NCBI RefSeq assembly: GCF_946184425.1
Contig: NZ_CAMHFP010000012.1
Span: 1 to 57,867, forward strand
Length of the DNA stretch: 57,867 nucleotides
Reading direction: 5' to 3'
Source of the DNA: an uncultured Methanobrevibacter sp.
Lineage (GTDB): Archaea; Methanobacteriota; Methanobacteria; Methanobacteriales; Methanobacteriaceae
Shown: one piece after another, positions 36,105 to 44,624 of the stretch
Position numbering within the stretch: position 1 is the stretch's first letter
Layout of the letters: each line of letters opens with the position of its first letter
Made by a program: the position numbers and the translations under genes
Notes under the pieces: generated by a model
What the model saw: only the letters and a program-made list of their open reading frames with translations
What the model was told of the DNA's origin: nothing
Databases searched by the model: none

Positions 36105-37646
36105 ATGAAAGTTGTATGCTGTAAGAACTGTGGTGCAAAATACCAACTCGATGATAACGATGATATAAGTACATTCGAGTGTTCTTCATGTGCAGGAGAG
36201 CTAGAATATTTAGAAGAGTATTCTGATGAGAGCAAAAAATCTCATTCATCCTTTATAGATTCATTCAGATATGACAATTCATATATCGTTCAATGTGAAG
36301 ATTGTGGATTGAAATATAAAATTAAAAGTAGCGATAGCATACTTGATTACGAATGTGACAGTTGTGGAGGTTCTTTAAGATATCTTGATGATGATATGAA
36401 TAAGGAACTCGACAATTATCTGAAAGAAAGGAAAAAAGAAGTTGCAAAATTCAGAGAACAAACTAAATCTAAAGAAGCTACACCAGAAGAACCTGAAACA
36501 GAAGATAACATATCCTTAAAGTCAATTACTAATAAACTAGAAAACTTTTTTTCAGAAGAACATATGTTAGAAATTGCTGATGATGAGAAAAAACAGCAAG
36601 AAGCAGAACTAGAAGAAATTCAATCTGTTAGAACTGCTAGAACTACCATACCTCAAGCTGTCATGACTAAATTTGGAAAAGAATTTGCAGTACCAAAAAC
36701 TAATGACTACAAAATCATGAAAAATTTCCTTAAAGATGAATTTATGAAAGGAATCAATGAAACTTATCCAAAAATAGATCATAGTAAATCTAACAATTCT
36801 TTCGGAAGTTTTATAGATAAAATTAGTATTAAAGAACCAACTGAAGGTGTTGAAGAATCAAATATTTCATTTATTGAAAATGGAGGGCCAGAATTTAATA
36901 TGCCCAATATGGATTCAAATTCTACATTCATTGCTATTGGAGCGGTCATATTCATTTTAAGCATAATTGAAATTTTAATAATCAATAGCGGAATAGGTAT
37001 CTTCACTTTGTTTGTCGGTGTGATTATCTTAATTTATGGATTTTATAAAACTCGTGATGTACAGGAAACTGAAGAAAGAACAAGAATTATCAGAGAACAT
37101 TTATTAACTCTCCCTGATGATTATTATGTTTTCTACAATGTCAAAACTCCAACTTCTTCAGCAAGTATTAACCATTTGGTAGTTGGTCCAACCGGAATAT
37201 ATGCACTTCTTTCACAGAAATACAATCCTACACTTAGATTGGAATCAGAGAATGAAAATTTAAGCCTTATAAATTCCAATGAATTGGATGAAGATAGAAT
37301 TGAAGAAGTCCTCACCCCTGAAAACAGAAGTAAATTTAGATATACTACTAAACAGGCTAAGTTCTCTCAAGATAATAAAATCAAGCAAAAGGCATTGAGT
37401 TTAGGTGAGGATTTAATTAATTTCCTTAACGACAACAATATTAGAAACTGTTTTGTCGAACCGCTAGTCGGATTCATTAACAATGAAGTTGTTGTAATCA
37501 ATATGCCTTTAACCGATGAAGACTTGTTTATCGAAGAACTATTGAATAAAATCGAAACCAGTACAATAAAATTAGATTCTGAAACAATAGACAAATGTGC
37601 TGTTTTAATTAACAAGTACTCTGCAGATTGTTCTTCAGAAATTTAA
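36105..37646 (+). CDS. Zinc-ribbon / transmembrane / NERD-domain protein
   Basis: 513 residues in an unusual order. Two zinc ribbons (CCKNCGAKYQLDD...FECSSCAGEL near 5-37; VQCEDCGLKYKI...YECDSCGGSL near 65-102) are followed by a charged linker, then two adjacent membrane helices (IAIGAVIFILSIIEILII and GIGIFTLFVGVIILIYGF, about 285-325) and a cytoplasmic NERD (nuclease-related) domain starting DDYYVFYNVKTPTSSASINHL with VVGPTGIYAL. The NERD domain has weak similarity to PD-(D/E)XK nucleases; whether it cleaves is unknown. Architecture suggests a membrane-bound nucleic-acid or damage-sensing protein. It is a single gene with terminator candidate at its end. Confidence 0.75.
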   Translation: MKVVCCKNCGAKYQLDDNDDISTFECSSCAGELEYLEEYSDESKKSHSSFIDSFRYDNSYIVQCEDCGLKYKIKSSDSILDYECDSCGGSLRYLDDDMNKELDNYLKERKKEVAKFREQTKSKEATPEEPETEDNISLKSITNKLENFFSEEHMLEIADDEKKQQEAELEEIQSVRTARTTIPQAVMTKFGKEFAVPKTNDYKIMKNFLKDEFMKGINETYPKIDHSKSNNSFGSFIDKISIKEPTEGVEESNISFIENGGPEFNMPNMDSNSTFIAIGAVIFILSIIEILIINSGIGIFTLFVGVIILIYGFYKTRDVQETEERTRIIREHLLTLPDDYYVFYNVKTPTSSASINHLVVGPTGIYALLSQKYNPTLRLESENENLSLINSNELDEDRIEEVLTPENRSKFRYTTKQAKFSQDNKIKQKALSLGEDLINFLNDNNIRNCFVEPLVGFINNEVVVINMPLTDEDLFIEELLNKIETSTIKLDSETIDKCAVLINKYSADCSSEI

Positions 37647-37657
37647 TTTCTTTTTTT
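37637..37657 (+). terminator. Terminator after the NERD gene
   Basis: AGAAAT (37637-37642), loop TTA, ATTTCT (37646-37651), then a T-run. A short but well-placed hairpin overlapping the stop codon. Confidence 0.5.
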
Positions 37658-37760
37658 ATTTTTAATTTAAACTTTCATCAATAAATTAAATTAAAAAAAA
37701 AATTATATTTAAATAGTAAAAGTTTAATAAAAAAGTATATAAAAAATTGGAGATTATGAA

Positions 37761-37940
37761 ATGGCAGATATTACAATTGATAGAGAAAAATGTGACGATT
37801 GTGGAGATTGCACTGATGTTTGTCCTATGGAAGTTTTAATTCTTAAAGATGGAAAACTTACTATTAACGACCCAGATGAATGCAGTTACTGTGAAACATG
37901 TGTTGACATGTGTCCTAACGAATGCATCACAATCGAATAA
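37761..37940 (+). CDS. Small 2x[4Fe-4S] ferredoxin
   Basis: 59 residues from ATG 37761. Two full cluster motifs are visible: CDDCGDCTDVCP and CSYCETCVDMCP, the ferredoxin pattern CxxCxxCxxxCP twice. It is soluble and cytoplasmic with an acidic composition (MEVLILKDGKLTINDPDEC). It is the kind of electron carrier used by Kor, Por and hydrogenases in methanogens. No partner gene is adjacent: the NERD gene upstream has its own terminator and the next genes are convergent. An SD (TTGGAGATTATGAAATGG, GGAGA) precedes the start. Confidence 0.92.
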   Translation: MADITIDREKCDDCGDCTDVCPMEVLILKDGKLTINDPDECSYCETCVDMCPNECITIE

Positions 37941-37977
37941 ATAAAATTACTTTTAAACACCACATCACCAACCATTA

Positions 37978-39030
37978 TTATTTTAACATCCCAAAATCTA
38001 TTAATGTATCTTTTGAAATATTGATATTTGCAATTTTCCCGACAACGTCATCTAAATCAGCAGGAGAAATTCCAGTACCTGGCCTTTTAAATGTAATGTC
38101 CGACTCATCAATGAATTTACCCTTTTCAATATCATTTTTAGCAACAATAGAACGTCTAAGCTCTTTTCTTGTAGAGGATTCACAGATTAAAGGCTGTTTA
38201 TTTATGCGACCATTGATTTTAGATAAAAAAACAAGATTATTTTTTAATTTGACAACATCCTCAGGATCCATTGCATGATTATGATCATTACCAGGTAAAG
38301 TTTTATCTAATGTGAAATGCTTTTGTAAAATAACAGCACCATAATTGAATGCAGTAGTTAAAATCATCATGTTTTCATCAGATTTTGTATGGTCAGAATA
38401 TCCTATTTCATAATCAGAGAAATTATTGACGAGATCTTTAATCATCAAAAGATTTGCATCCTCATAACGAGTAGGATGTGACAAAACGCAATGCATAATT
38501 GCAATGTCAACGGAGGAAACATCTTCAATTGCATTAATTGCAGCTTTAATTTCATTTAAAGTGGATGCTCCAGTAGAAAGCAATATCGGTTTATTTTTAG
38601 ATGCAATATGTCTGATAAAAGGAATATTTGTTAAATCTGAAGAAGATATACTGAAAACATTCATAAATTCATCCAAATAATCAGCAGACTCAAAATCATA
38701 AGGAGTAGATAAAAACATGATTCCTACATCATTACAATAATCAGATAACTCCTTGAATTCGGAAACCCCAAATTTGCCATATTTTTTAAATAATTCAAAT
38801 TGAGAATCAATAGGTTCATCAGAAAAATCCCAACAAGTGGAATCTTTTAAAGCCAAAACATTTTCCAAAGTATATGATAGAAACATTACTGCATCAACAC
38901 CGCATGATTTTGCCTCATCTATCATTAGTTTTGCAGCATCCATTTCAGACAATCCCTCTTTTTCAGCAATGTCAAAAAAGTTAAATCCAATGTCTGCAAT
39001 TAAAAATGGCTTTTTATTAAAAATATTCAA
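37978..39030 (-). CDS. NeuB-family sialic/nonulosonic acid synthase (divergent), with C-terminal SAF domain
   Basis: Condenses a hexose-type amino sugar with phosphoenolpyruvate to a nine-carbon acid in known members. The catalytic barrel is about 1-280 and a SAF (antifreeze-like) domain follows (KNDIEKGKFIDESDITFKRPG). Typical are GYSDHT, LQKHFTLDKTLPGNDHNHAMDPED and VVGKIAN. However, the N-terminal site reads IADIGFNFFDIAE (11-23) where NeuB has AEIGxNHxG, and VMFLSY (48-53) has Met49 where VKFQ is expected, so several usual active-site residues are changed. It is 8 bp after the NeuA-PseG fusion on the same strand. Substrate and activity are open. Confidence 0.82.
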   Translation of the reverse strand: MNIFNKKPFLIADIGFNFFDIAEKEGLSEMDAAKLMIDEAKSCGVDAVMFLSYTLENVLALKDSTCWDFSDEPIDSQFELFKKYGKFGVSEFKELSDYCNDVGIMFLSTPYDFESADYLDEFMNVFSISSSDLTNIPFIRHIASKNKPILLSTGASTLNEIKAAINAIEDVSSVDIAIMHCVLSHPTRYEDANLLMIKDLVNNFSDYEIGYSDHTKSDENMMILTTAFNYGAVILQKHFTLDKTLPGNDHNHAMDPEDVVKLKNNLVFLSKINGRINKQPLICESSTRKELRRSIVAKNDIEKGKFIDESDITFKRPGTGISPADLDDVVGKIANINISKDTLIDFGMLK

Positions 39031-39038
39031 TTTAAGAC

Positions 39039-40700
39039 CTACCTGTTCAATATAAATTTCCTATATTCTTCTTTTATGACAGAATAAACATTATCAAATC
39101 CATTTTTCAAATCAACCGCTAACATTTTTTCATTCATTTCAAGTCTTTTTTCAAAGTTATTGACAAGAGCCACAAATTGTTCCATTATCTCATTTTGGCT
39201 TATGTTAGAACCTAAACCTAAATTAATAAATCCTGTAACATCACCACAGAATACATGAGTCAATTCACGTTCATCCTGACTTAGGCAAATTGTTGGAACA
39301 CCTAATGAACATACATCATATGTTGGTTTGCCTGCAGATGTGAATATGATATCTGCTTTAAACATGAACTCACTGATATTTGAAGTATCAGTATAAACTT
39401 GAATCGCAGGATTAATTTCAATTTTAGATATGAAACCTTCCTTATCAGGATAGTTCAATCCTAAAATAATATTAATTCTACCATTAAAATTAGTAGCTAA
39501 AATAGAATTCAACACTTTTTCAGTTAAATTATCAGAATCCGCCCTATCAAAATATATCAATACATTATTTACTTCATTAGTAATTATCTTTTGAGGTTGG
39601 AAATAAAATTCTTCCTTTAAAATGTAATACTTATAACCTGTGAAAATATTTTTTTGGGATGAATCCTGTTCATATAATGAATCAAAAACGACATCAGCAA
39701 ACTCGCTGCCGACACCCAAATCCTCAAAGTTTACAACAAAATAGCCTTCATTTTTTAATTTGAGAATATAATCTGAAGAAGTATCCAAAATATCATTAAC
39801 AACAATATGAGGGCTGAACTGTTTTAATTTTTCAAACAATTCATCTTCACCATCATAAACATGGAAAGGATATTTATATTTATTTAAAATATTAATACCT
39901 AACTGACGGGATTCTTCAATAAGAAATAAAATATCATGAAAAAATAATTTTGAAGCTATGGATAAACATCTGTCCAGATTTCTAGTCCCCATCTCATCGT
40001 TTGCATCAACTACAATAGCAATTCTTTTCTTTTGAAGATAATTTTCTGCAACCAATAAATCTTCATTGTCCACAATGTTTATACTTTCCTTCTTAGACAA
40101 TTCTATTAAATCTATATTAGTTCCAAGACGGGAATTTTCATAGACAAAAGACCTTCGCGTAGCCAATAAAGAACCTGTCTCTTTAAAAGATTTGGGAAGC
40201 AAATCTCTTTCAACCCTTTTGATATATAATGGAAAATACCTTTGATTTTCTTCATCATACCCCCAGTTCAAATGCCTATCGTCCACAACAGTAACTACAC
40301 TATCAATAGCAAAATCTTCAAATTTTTCAATAGCATTATCTAAGGTTTGTGTTTCAAGCAAAGGAGCTGACGGCTCGAGGGTGATTACAATATCATATTC
40401 ATCTAAAGCTAATTTTTCTTTTTGAATCATTGCATTGTATATAAGCGCATCAATTGAAATTGGCTCTTCGGAATCATTTGAATACCTAAATACACTAGCT
40501 CCAAATTTTTCGGAAAGCAACGCAACTTCGGAATCATCAGTAGCAACGACAATATCATCAACATACTGAGAATTCCTAGCAGTCCTGATTGAATAAGAAA
40601 TTAAGGGCTTATTTCCTAATAAACGCAAATTTTTACGAGGAATTTTACCCGAACTGCTTCTTGCTGGAATTACTACTAAAATTTTATTATTATTAAACAT
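39039..40700 (-). CDS. Fusion of CMP-nonulosonate cytidylyltransferase (NeuA-like) and PseG-like domain
   Basis: 553 residues. The N-terminal domain (1-225) is a CMP-sialic/pseudaminic acid synthetase: VVIPARSSSGKIPRKN (9-24), LEPSAPLL (108-115) and DSVVTVVDD. The C-terminal domain (227-553) looks like PseG, a GT-B-fold nucleotide-sugar hydrolase: IVVDANDEMGTRNLDRCLSIA, later SAGKPTYDVCSLGVPTICLS. PseG's catalytic His lies in GxGHxxR; here the aligned position is Asn241 (GTRN). The usual GGSDP is also altered (YFDRADSDN). The pair with NeuB implies surface nonulosonic acid synthesis; the PseG half may not act as a hydrolase. Neighbouring hypD is divergent. Confidence 0.82.
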   Translation of the reverse strand: MFNNNKILVVIPARSSSGKIPRKNLRLLGNKPLISYSIRTARNSQYVDDIVVATDDSEVALLSEKFGASVFRYSNDSEEPISIDALIYNAMIQKEKLALDEYDIVITLEPSAPLLETQTLDNAIEKFEDFAIDSVVTVVDDRHLNWGYDEENQRYFPLYIKRVERDLLPKSFKETGSLLATRRSFVYENSRLGTNIDLIELSKKESINIVDNEDLLVAENYLQKKRIAIVVDANDEMGTRNLDRCLSIASKLFFHDILFLIEESRQLGINILNKYKYPFHVYDGEDELFEKLKQFSPHIVVNDILDTSSDYILKLKNEGYFVVNFEDLGVGSEFADVVFDSLYEQDSSQKNIFTGYKYYILKEEFYFQPQKIITNEVNNVLIYFDRADSDNLTEKVLNSILATNFNGRINIILGLNYPDKEGFISKIEINPAIQVYTDTSNISEFMFKADIIFTSAGKPTYDVCSLGVPTICLSQDERELTHVFCGDVTGFINLGLGSNISQNEIMEQFVALVNNFEKRLEMNEKMLAVDLKNGFDNVYSVIKEEYRKFILNR

Positions 40701-40781
40701 AACAATCCCTAAAAATTACATAAAATTTAATTAATACAAATAAATATATTTATAATGTAATATTAAATCTTCGGTGTTAAT

Positions 40782-41834
40782 ATGAATATGAAAAATATGT
40801 CACAAGAATTATTAAAAAGAATTAACGAATTATCAACACCCGTAAAAATAATGCACGTTTGCGGGTCACATGAACACACAATAATGGAAAATGGTATAAG
40901 AAGCCTGCTTCCAGATGAAGTTGAAATTATTGCCGGGCCGGGTTGTCCTGTTTGTGTAGTTCCCTCCCGTGAAATTGACGAAGCTTTGGAACTTATTGAC
41001 AAAGGTGTTACAATCACCACCTTCGGAGATATGCTAAGAGTTCCTGGTTCTGAAAGGTCCCTTGCAGATGCCAAAGCTGAAGGAGGAGATGTTAGAGTAG
41101 TATATGGAATTAACAGAGCTATAGAAATAGCTGAAAAAGAAGATAATGACGTTGCTTTTATCTCTGCAGGTTTCGAAACAACAGCACCTACAACTGCAGC
41201 AGAACTATTGGCAAAACCTCCGGAAAACTTTTCAGTACTTTCATGTCACAGATTAATTCCACCTGCAATTGACTTTTTAATCAATTCTGGAGAGACAAGT
41301 TTGAATGCATTGATACAACCTGGGCACGTATGTACCATTATTGGAACAAGACCATTCGAATATTTCTCAACTGACTTTGGAATACCTCAAGCAGTAGCAG
41401 GATTCAACCCATTAGATATATTAATGTCTGTTTATATGATTTTGAGACAAATTCACAACGAAACACCGAAAATTGAAAATGAATACAAAAGAGCAGTTAG
41501 GGAAGAAGGAAATGAAATTGCTCAGGACATGATTGACCAAGTATTTGATGTAACTTCAAGAGAATGGAGAGGATTTCCAAAAATACCTAATTCAATTCTA
41601 GAAATTAAAGATGAATTCTCTGAATTCAATGCACGTGAAAAATATGACATTGAAGTAAAAGACGTTAATGAAGCCCCAAAAGGATGCATCTGCGGACCAA
41701 TTTTAAGAGGTCTTGCAAGACCTGAAGACTGCAAACTCTTCAGAAAAGCCTGCAATCCATTACATCCTATTGGAGCATGCATGGTTAGTAAAGAAGGAAC
41801 ATGCAATATTGCGCACAGATACTCAAGAAAGTGA
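40782..41834 (+). CDS. hypD: Hydrogenase maturation protein HypD
   Basis: With HypC, builds the Fe(CN)2CO group of [NiFe] hydrogenases, which are central to hydrogenotrophic methanogenesis. 350 residues. CGSHEHT (27-33), GPGCPVCVVP (52-61, Cys55/58) and a C-terminal [4Fe-4S] site, CICGPILRGLARPEDC...CNPLHPIGACM, are characteristic. SD GGTG is seven bases before ATG 40782. It overlaps the phosphoglycolate phosphatase region closely (the HypD stop and the next start are 6 bases apart), and pmbA follows, forming a three-gene operon. Confidence 0.97.
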   Translation: MNMKNMSQELLKRINELSTPVKIMHVCGSHEHTIMENGIRSLLPDEVEIIAGPGCPVCVVPSREIDEALELIDKGVTITTFGDMLRVPGSERSLADAKAEGGDVRVVYGINRAIEIAEKEDNDVAFISAGFETTAPTTAAELLAKPPENFSVLSCHRLIPPAIDFLINSGETSLNALIQPGHVCTIIGTRPFEYFSTDFGIPQAVAGFNPLDILMSVYMILRQIHNETPKIENEYKRAVREEGNEIAQDMIDQVFDVTSREWRGFPKIPNSILEIKDEFSEFNAREKYDIEVKDVNEAPKGCICGPILRGLARPEDCKLFRKACNPLHPIGACMVSKEGTCNIAHRYSRK

Positions 41835-41839
41835 TTAAA

Positions 41840-42544
41840 ATGACAATAGAAGCAATTGCAGTAGATATCGACGGTACAATTACTGATGAAAAAAGACAGA
41901 TTTGCATCTCAGCAATTGAAGCATTACGAAAAGCAGAATCTAAAGGCATTCCAACAATCATCGTTACCGGAAATGTAGTTAACTACGCTTATGCAACAGA
42001 AGTATTGATAGGATGTAGTGGAGGACTGGTTGCGGAAAATGGAGGAGTTGTTTTCAAAGAAGGTGAAAACAACAATGCCGTCGAAACAATGGTTGAAAGA
42101 GACTTCGTTGATTCCGCAGAAAAACATTTAAAAGAGAAATTAGGTGATAAATTCCAAAGACATGCTTCCCACGACAATATGTATCGCTTGACAGAAACAG
42201 TATTCTATAAAACATTAGCACGAGAAGAACTTGAGGATGCATTGAAAGATTTCAAATACATTGACCAATTAGAACTCTACGACAGCGGATTTGCCTTACA
42301 CATTACTGACAAAAGAGTAAACAAAGGAACTTCACTAAGATATTTATGTGAAAGAAATGGAATTAACATGAAAAATGTAATGGCAATAGGCGATAGCGAA
42401 AATGATGAAGATTTTTTAAAAGAAACAGGATATAAGATAGCGGTTGGAAATGCTGAAGATAAACTAAAGCAAATAAGCACATACACCTGTGAAAATAAAT
42501 TTGGTGACGGTGTTGCCGAAGCTATTGAGAAATTTGCATTATAA
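41840..42544 (+). CDS. Phosphoglycolate phosphatase (archaeal HAD, TA0175 type)
   Basis: HAD-superfamily phosphatase, Cof/C2-cap type. The nucleophile motif is AVDIDGTITD (Asp9 and Asp11), with IIVTGNVVNYA (motif II), a Lys in DKRVNKGTSLRYL and the metal site AIGDSENDEDFLKETG. 234 residues. The ATG at 41840 is chosen over an in-frame ATG at 41801 because it starts at the family N-terminus and GTGAT precedes it. Called phosphoglycolate phosphatase from the archaeal subfamily, but related sugar-phosphate phosphatases cannot be excluded. Operon with hypD (upstream) and pmbA (9 bp downstream). Confidence 0.88.
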   Translation: MTIEAIAVDIDGTITDEKRQICISAIEALRKAESKGIPTIIVTGNVVNYAYATEVLIGCSGGLVAENGGVVFKEGENNNAVETMVERDFVDSAEKHLKEKLGDKFQRHASHDNMYRLTETVFYKTLAREELEDALKDFKYIDQLELYDSGFALHITDKRVNKGTSLRYLCERNGINMKNVMAIGDSENDEDFLKETGYKIAVGNAEDKLKQISTYTCENKFGDGVAEAIEKFAL

Positions 42545-42552
42545 GTGATAAC

Positions 42553-43863
42553 ATGATTTATGAAATGGCTGAAAAAGCAAAAAAAGAAGTTGAAAATAAA
42601 TGTGATGCTTTTGAAATTTATGTTGATGAATCCAAATCAATTGAACTCGATTCTAAACAGGATGAATTGAACTTTGCAAAGGAAGAAATTGAAACCGGAA
42701 TAGGAATTCGAGTAATTAAAGACAATAAAATTGGATTTGCATTTACATCAAACTTAAATAAAATTTCTGAAATTGCAAAACAATCCATTGAAAATACAAA
42801 ATTAAATAAAGTTGATGAAAATTACTCATTTGCAGAAGTGGAAACCGTAAAAGATGTTCATAATGTGTATGATAAGAAATTCAATGATTTAAACTTAGAC
42901 GAATCCGTGGAATTATTGAAAAGTGTTATTTCACAAGCAACAGATAGCGGATGTGAAGTTACCGGATCAGGTTTCTCAGCAACCGCAGGAAAATCTTTGA
43001 TATTGAATTCAAATGGAGTTTCCATAGAAAATGAAGGAACTGGATTTGGCATGGGATTGTCTGTAACAATCCAAAATGAGGGTGAAATTGCAACAGCATA
43101 TAATTCAACATCCTCAAGGTTCTATGACTTGGATGGTGAAAAACTAGCTACTGAAGTGTGTGATTTAGCTAAAAATTCCTTAAACGCCAAACCCATAGAA
43201 ACTGACAATTATAGTGTTGTTTTAGATTATTATGCTGCCACAGGACTTCTTCAAACATTCCTAAATGCATTTGACGGTGAAAATGTGAGAAGAGGAAGAT
43301 CTATTTTAAAAGATAAAATAGGTATCGAAATAACAAATCCTAAATTAAGCATCATTGACAATCCACTTTTGGAAAAAGGAATGTACACTACAAAATGTGA
43401 TGGCGAAGGAACTGTTTCAAAAGCAACAGAATTAATTAAGAACGGTAAATTAAACTCATTTATTTATGACATCTATACTGCAAACAAAGTAGGTGCCGAA
43501 ACAACTTCAAATGGATACCGAGGAAGTTATCTGACAACCCCAATGATTTCACAATCAAACCTTGAATTCAAGTTTGGTGAAATGAAAGACATGTCTGAAA
43601 TTGATAAAGGAGTTTTAACTACAAGTGTGCTTGGAGCACATACTGCTAATCCAATTTCTGGAGACTTTTCAGTGGAAGCAAACAATGCATTTAAAATAGA
43701 AAAAGGTGAAATTACCGATCCAATTAACAAAGCGATGATTTCAGGAAACATTTTTGAAATCATGAAAAAAGTAGAAGGAATAAACTCTGAAATCAAACAA
43801 TACGGACCATATATCATTCCTAAGCTGTTGGCCCATAACCTAAGGGTTGTCGGTCAAAATTAA
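42553..43863 (+). CDS. pmbA: TldE/PmbA-family protein (metalloprotease subunit)
   Basis: Non-metal-binding partner of the TldD/TldE protease, which in bacteria processes ribosomally made peptides such as microcin B17. 436 residues. The start YEMAEKAKKEVENKCDAFEIYVD, GIGIRVIKDNKIGFAFTSNL, and STSSRFYDLDGEKLATEV are typical, and the C-terminal FKIEKGEITDPINKAMISGN is a good family match. TldD, which carries HExxxH, is not in this window. It ends the hypD operon. Function in methanogens is not established. A hairpin-like A/T structure (43868-43899) follows and separates it from the minus-strand gene. Confidence 0.9.
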   Translation: MIYEMAEKAKKEVENKCDAFEIYVDESKSIELDSKQDELNFAKEEIETGIGIRVIKDNKIGFAFTSNLNKISEIAKQSIENTKLNKVDENYSFAEVETVKDVHNVYDKKFNDLNLDESVELLKSVISQATDSGCEVTGSGFSATAGKSLILNSNGVSIENEGTGFGMGLSVTIQNEGEIATAYNSTSSRFYDLDGEKLATEVCDLAKNSLNAKPIETDNYSVVLDYYAATGLLQTFLNAFDGENVRRGRSILKDKIGIEITNPKLSIIDNPLLEKGMYTTKCDGEGTVSKATELIKNGKLNSFIYDIYTANKVGAETTSNGYRGSYLTTPMISQSNLEFKFGEMKDMSEIDKGVLTTSVLGAHTANPISGDFSVEANNAFKIEKGEITDPINKAMISGNIFEIMKKVEGINSEIKQYGPYIIPKLLAHNLRVVGQN

Positions 43864-43879
43864 AAAAAGAGAAAAAAAA

Positions 43880-44128
43880 TTAAATTTTCTTTAATTTTTC
43901 TCGGTATCTGTTAATGGTGGACTGTGAATAGTCCTGAGTAAGATACTCTTTAGTTAATTGCTTATTATTGTCAAAATCATTTATTTTTTCTTTAACGATT
44001 TTGTCAATATCTTTATCCAATTTTTTAAGCTGCTTTTCAAACGCATATTCTGATTTTCTCATATTTAAATTGGATTTACGAGCAAGTTTTTCAACTTGTT
44101 CATCTATATTTTCCTCTTTTTTAGGCAT
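43880..44128 (-). CDS. Small charged coiled-coil protein
   Basis: 82 residues, very Lys/Glu/Asp-rich, with a heptad-like central part (EYAFEKQLKKLDKDIDKIVKEKINDF) and a basic C-terminus ending RYREKLKKI. No known family recognised; a nucleic-acid-associated or structural role is possible from composition only. It follows the GyrI-like gene by 8 bp on the same strand, so they are co-transcribed. ATG start. Confidence 0.65.
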   Translation of the reverse strand: MPKKEENIDEQVEKLARKSNLNMRKSEYAFEKQLKKLDKDIDKIVKEKINDFDNNKQLTKEYLTQDYSQSTINRYREKLKKI

Positions 44129-44136
44129 AAAATCAC

Positions 44137-44598
44137 CTACATTTCGATAATCGGCAATTGAATTTCAGTAACGTAATCTTTTTCATCATCACAATTGTGG
44201 AAATTCTTTATTAAAACTTCTTTTGGGGAACCTATAATATCATAATGATTTTTCTGAGCGATTTCAACAAGTTCAGCATAAGTATCCATAATAGTATCCG
44301 CCGGCCCGTAATGGACACCTGACAATACCTTATTTTCAATCATGTCAACAACACGAATCATATCCTTTTCATCTGCATCTTCTTTAATTGCAATACTTAC
44401 ATCATATACAGCATCACCTTGATTTACTTCATGTCTTGGTGAGAAATAAACGATGAAAGGCTCACCCTCATATTCTATCTCTTCAGCATCAACCCAGCCC
44501 ATCAATTTAGAAACCAAAATTTCCAAATCTGAAATTGGTCCTTTATAATTAATAACCGCTAATTTTTGTTCTGGAATCACTTTAACTTCACTTTCCAT
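44137..44598 (-). CDS. GyrI-like small-molecule-binding domain protein
   Basis: About 153 residues from ATG 44598 (SD AGGTG, six bases; an upstream GTG adds 3 codons). MESEVKVIPEQKLAVINYKG begins the SOUL/GyrI-type beta-alpha-beta fold, a domain that in AraC and BmrR-like regulators binds small molecules, and here stands alone. DAVYDVSIAIKEDADEKD and SGVHYGPADTIMDTYAELVEI fit. Stand-alone forms can be ligand sinks or enzymes (some hydrolyse cyclopropanoid toxins). No DNA-binding domain is present. It lies between moeA upstream and the small coiled-coil gene downstream, all minus strand. Confidence 0.78.
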   Translation of the reverse strand: MESEVKVIPEQKLAVINYKGPISDLEILVSKLMGWVDAEEIEYEGEPFIVYFSPRHEVNQGDAVYDVSIAIKEDADEKDMIRVVDMIENKVLSGVHYGPADTIMDTYAELVEIAQKNHYDIIGSPKEVLIKNFHNCDDEKDYVTEIQLPIIEM

Positions 44599-44624
44599 TA
44601 ATAACACCTACTAAAATTTTAATC

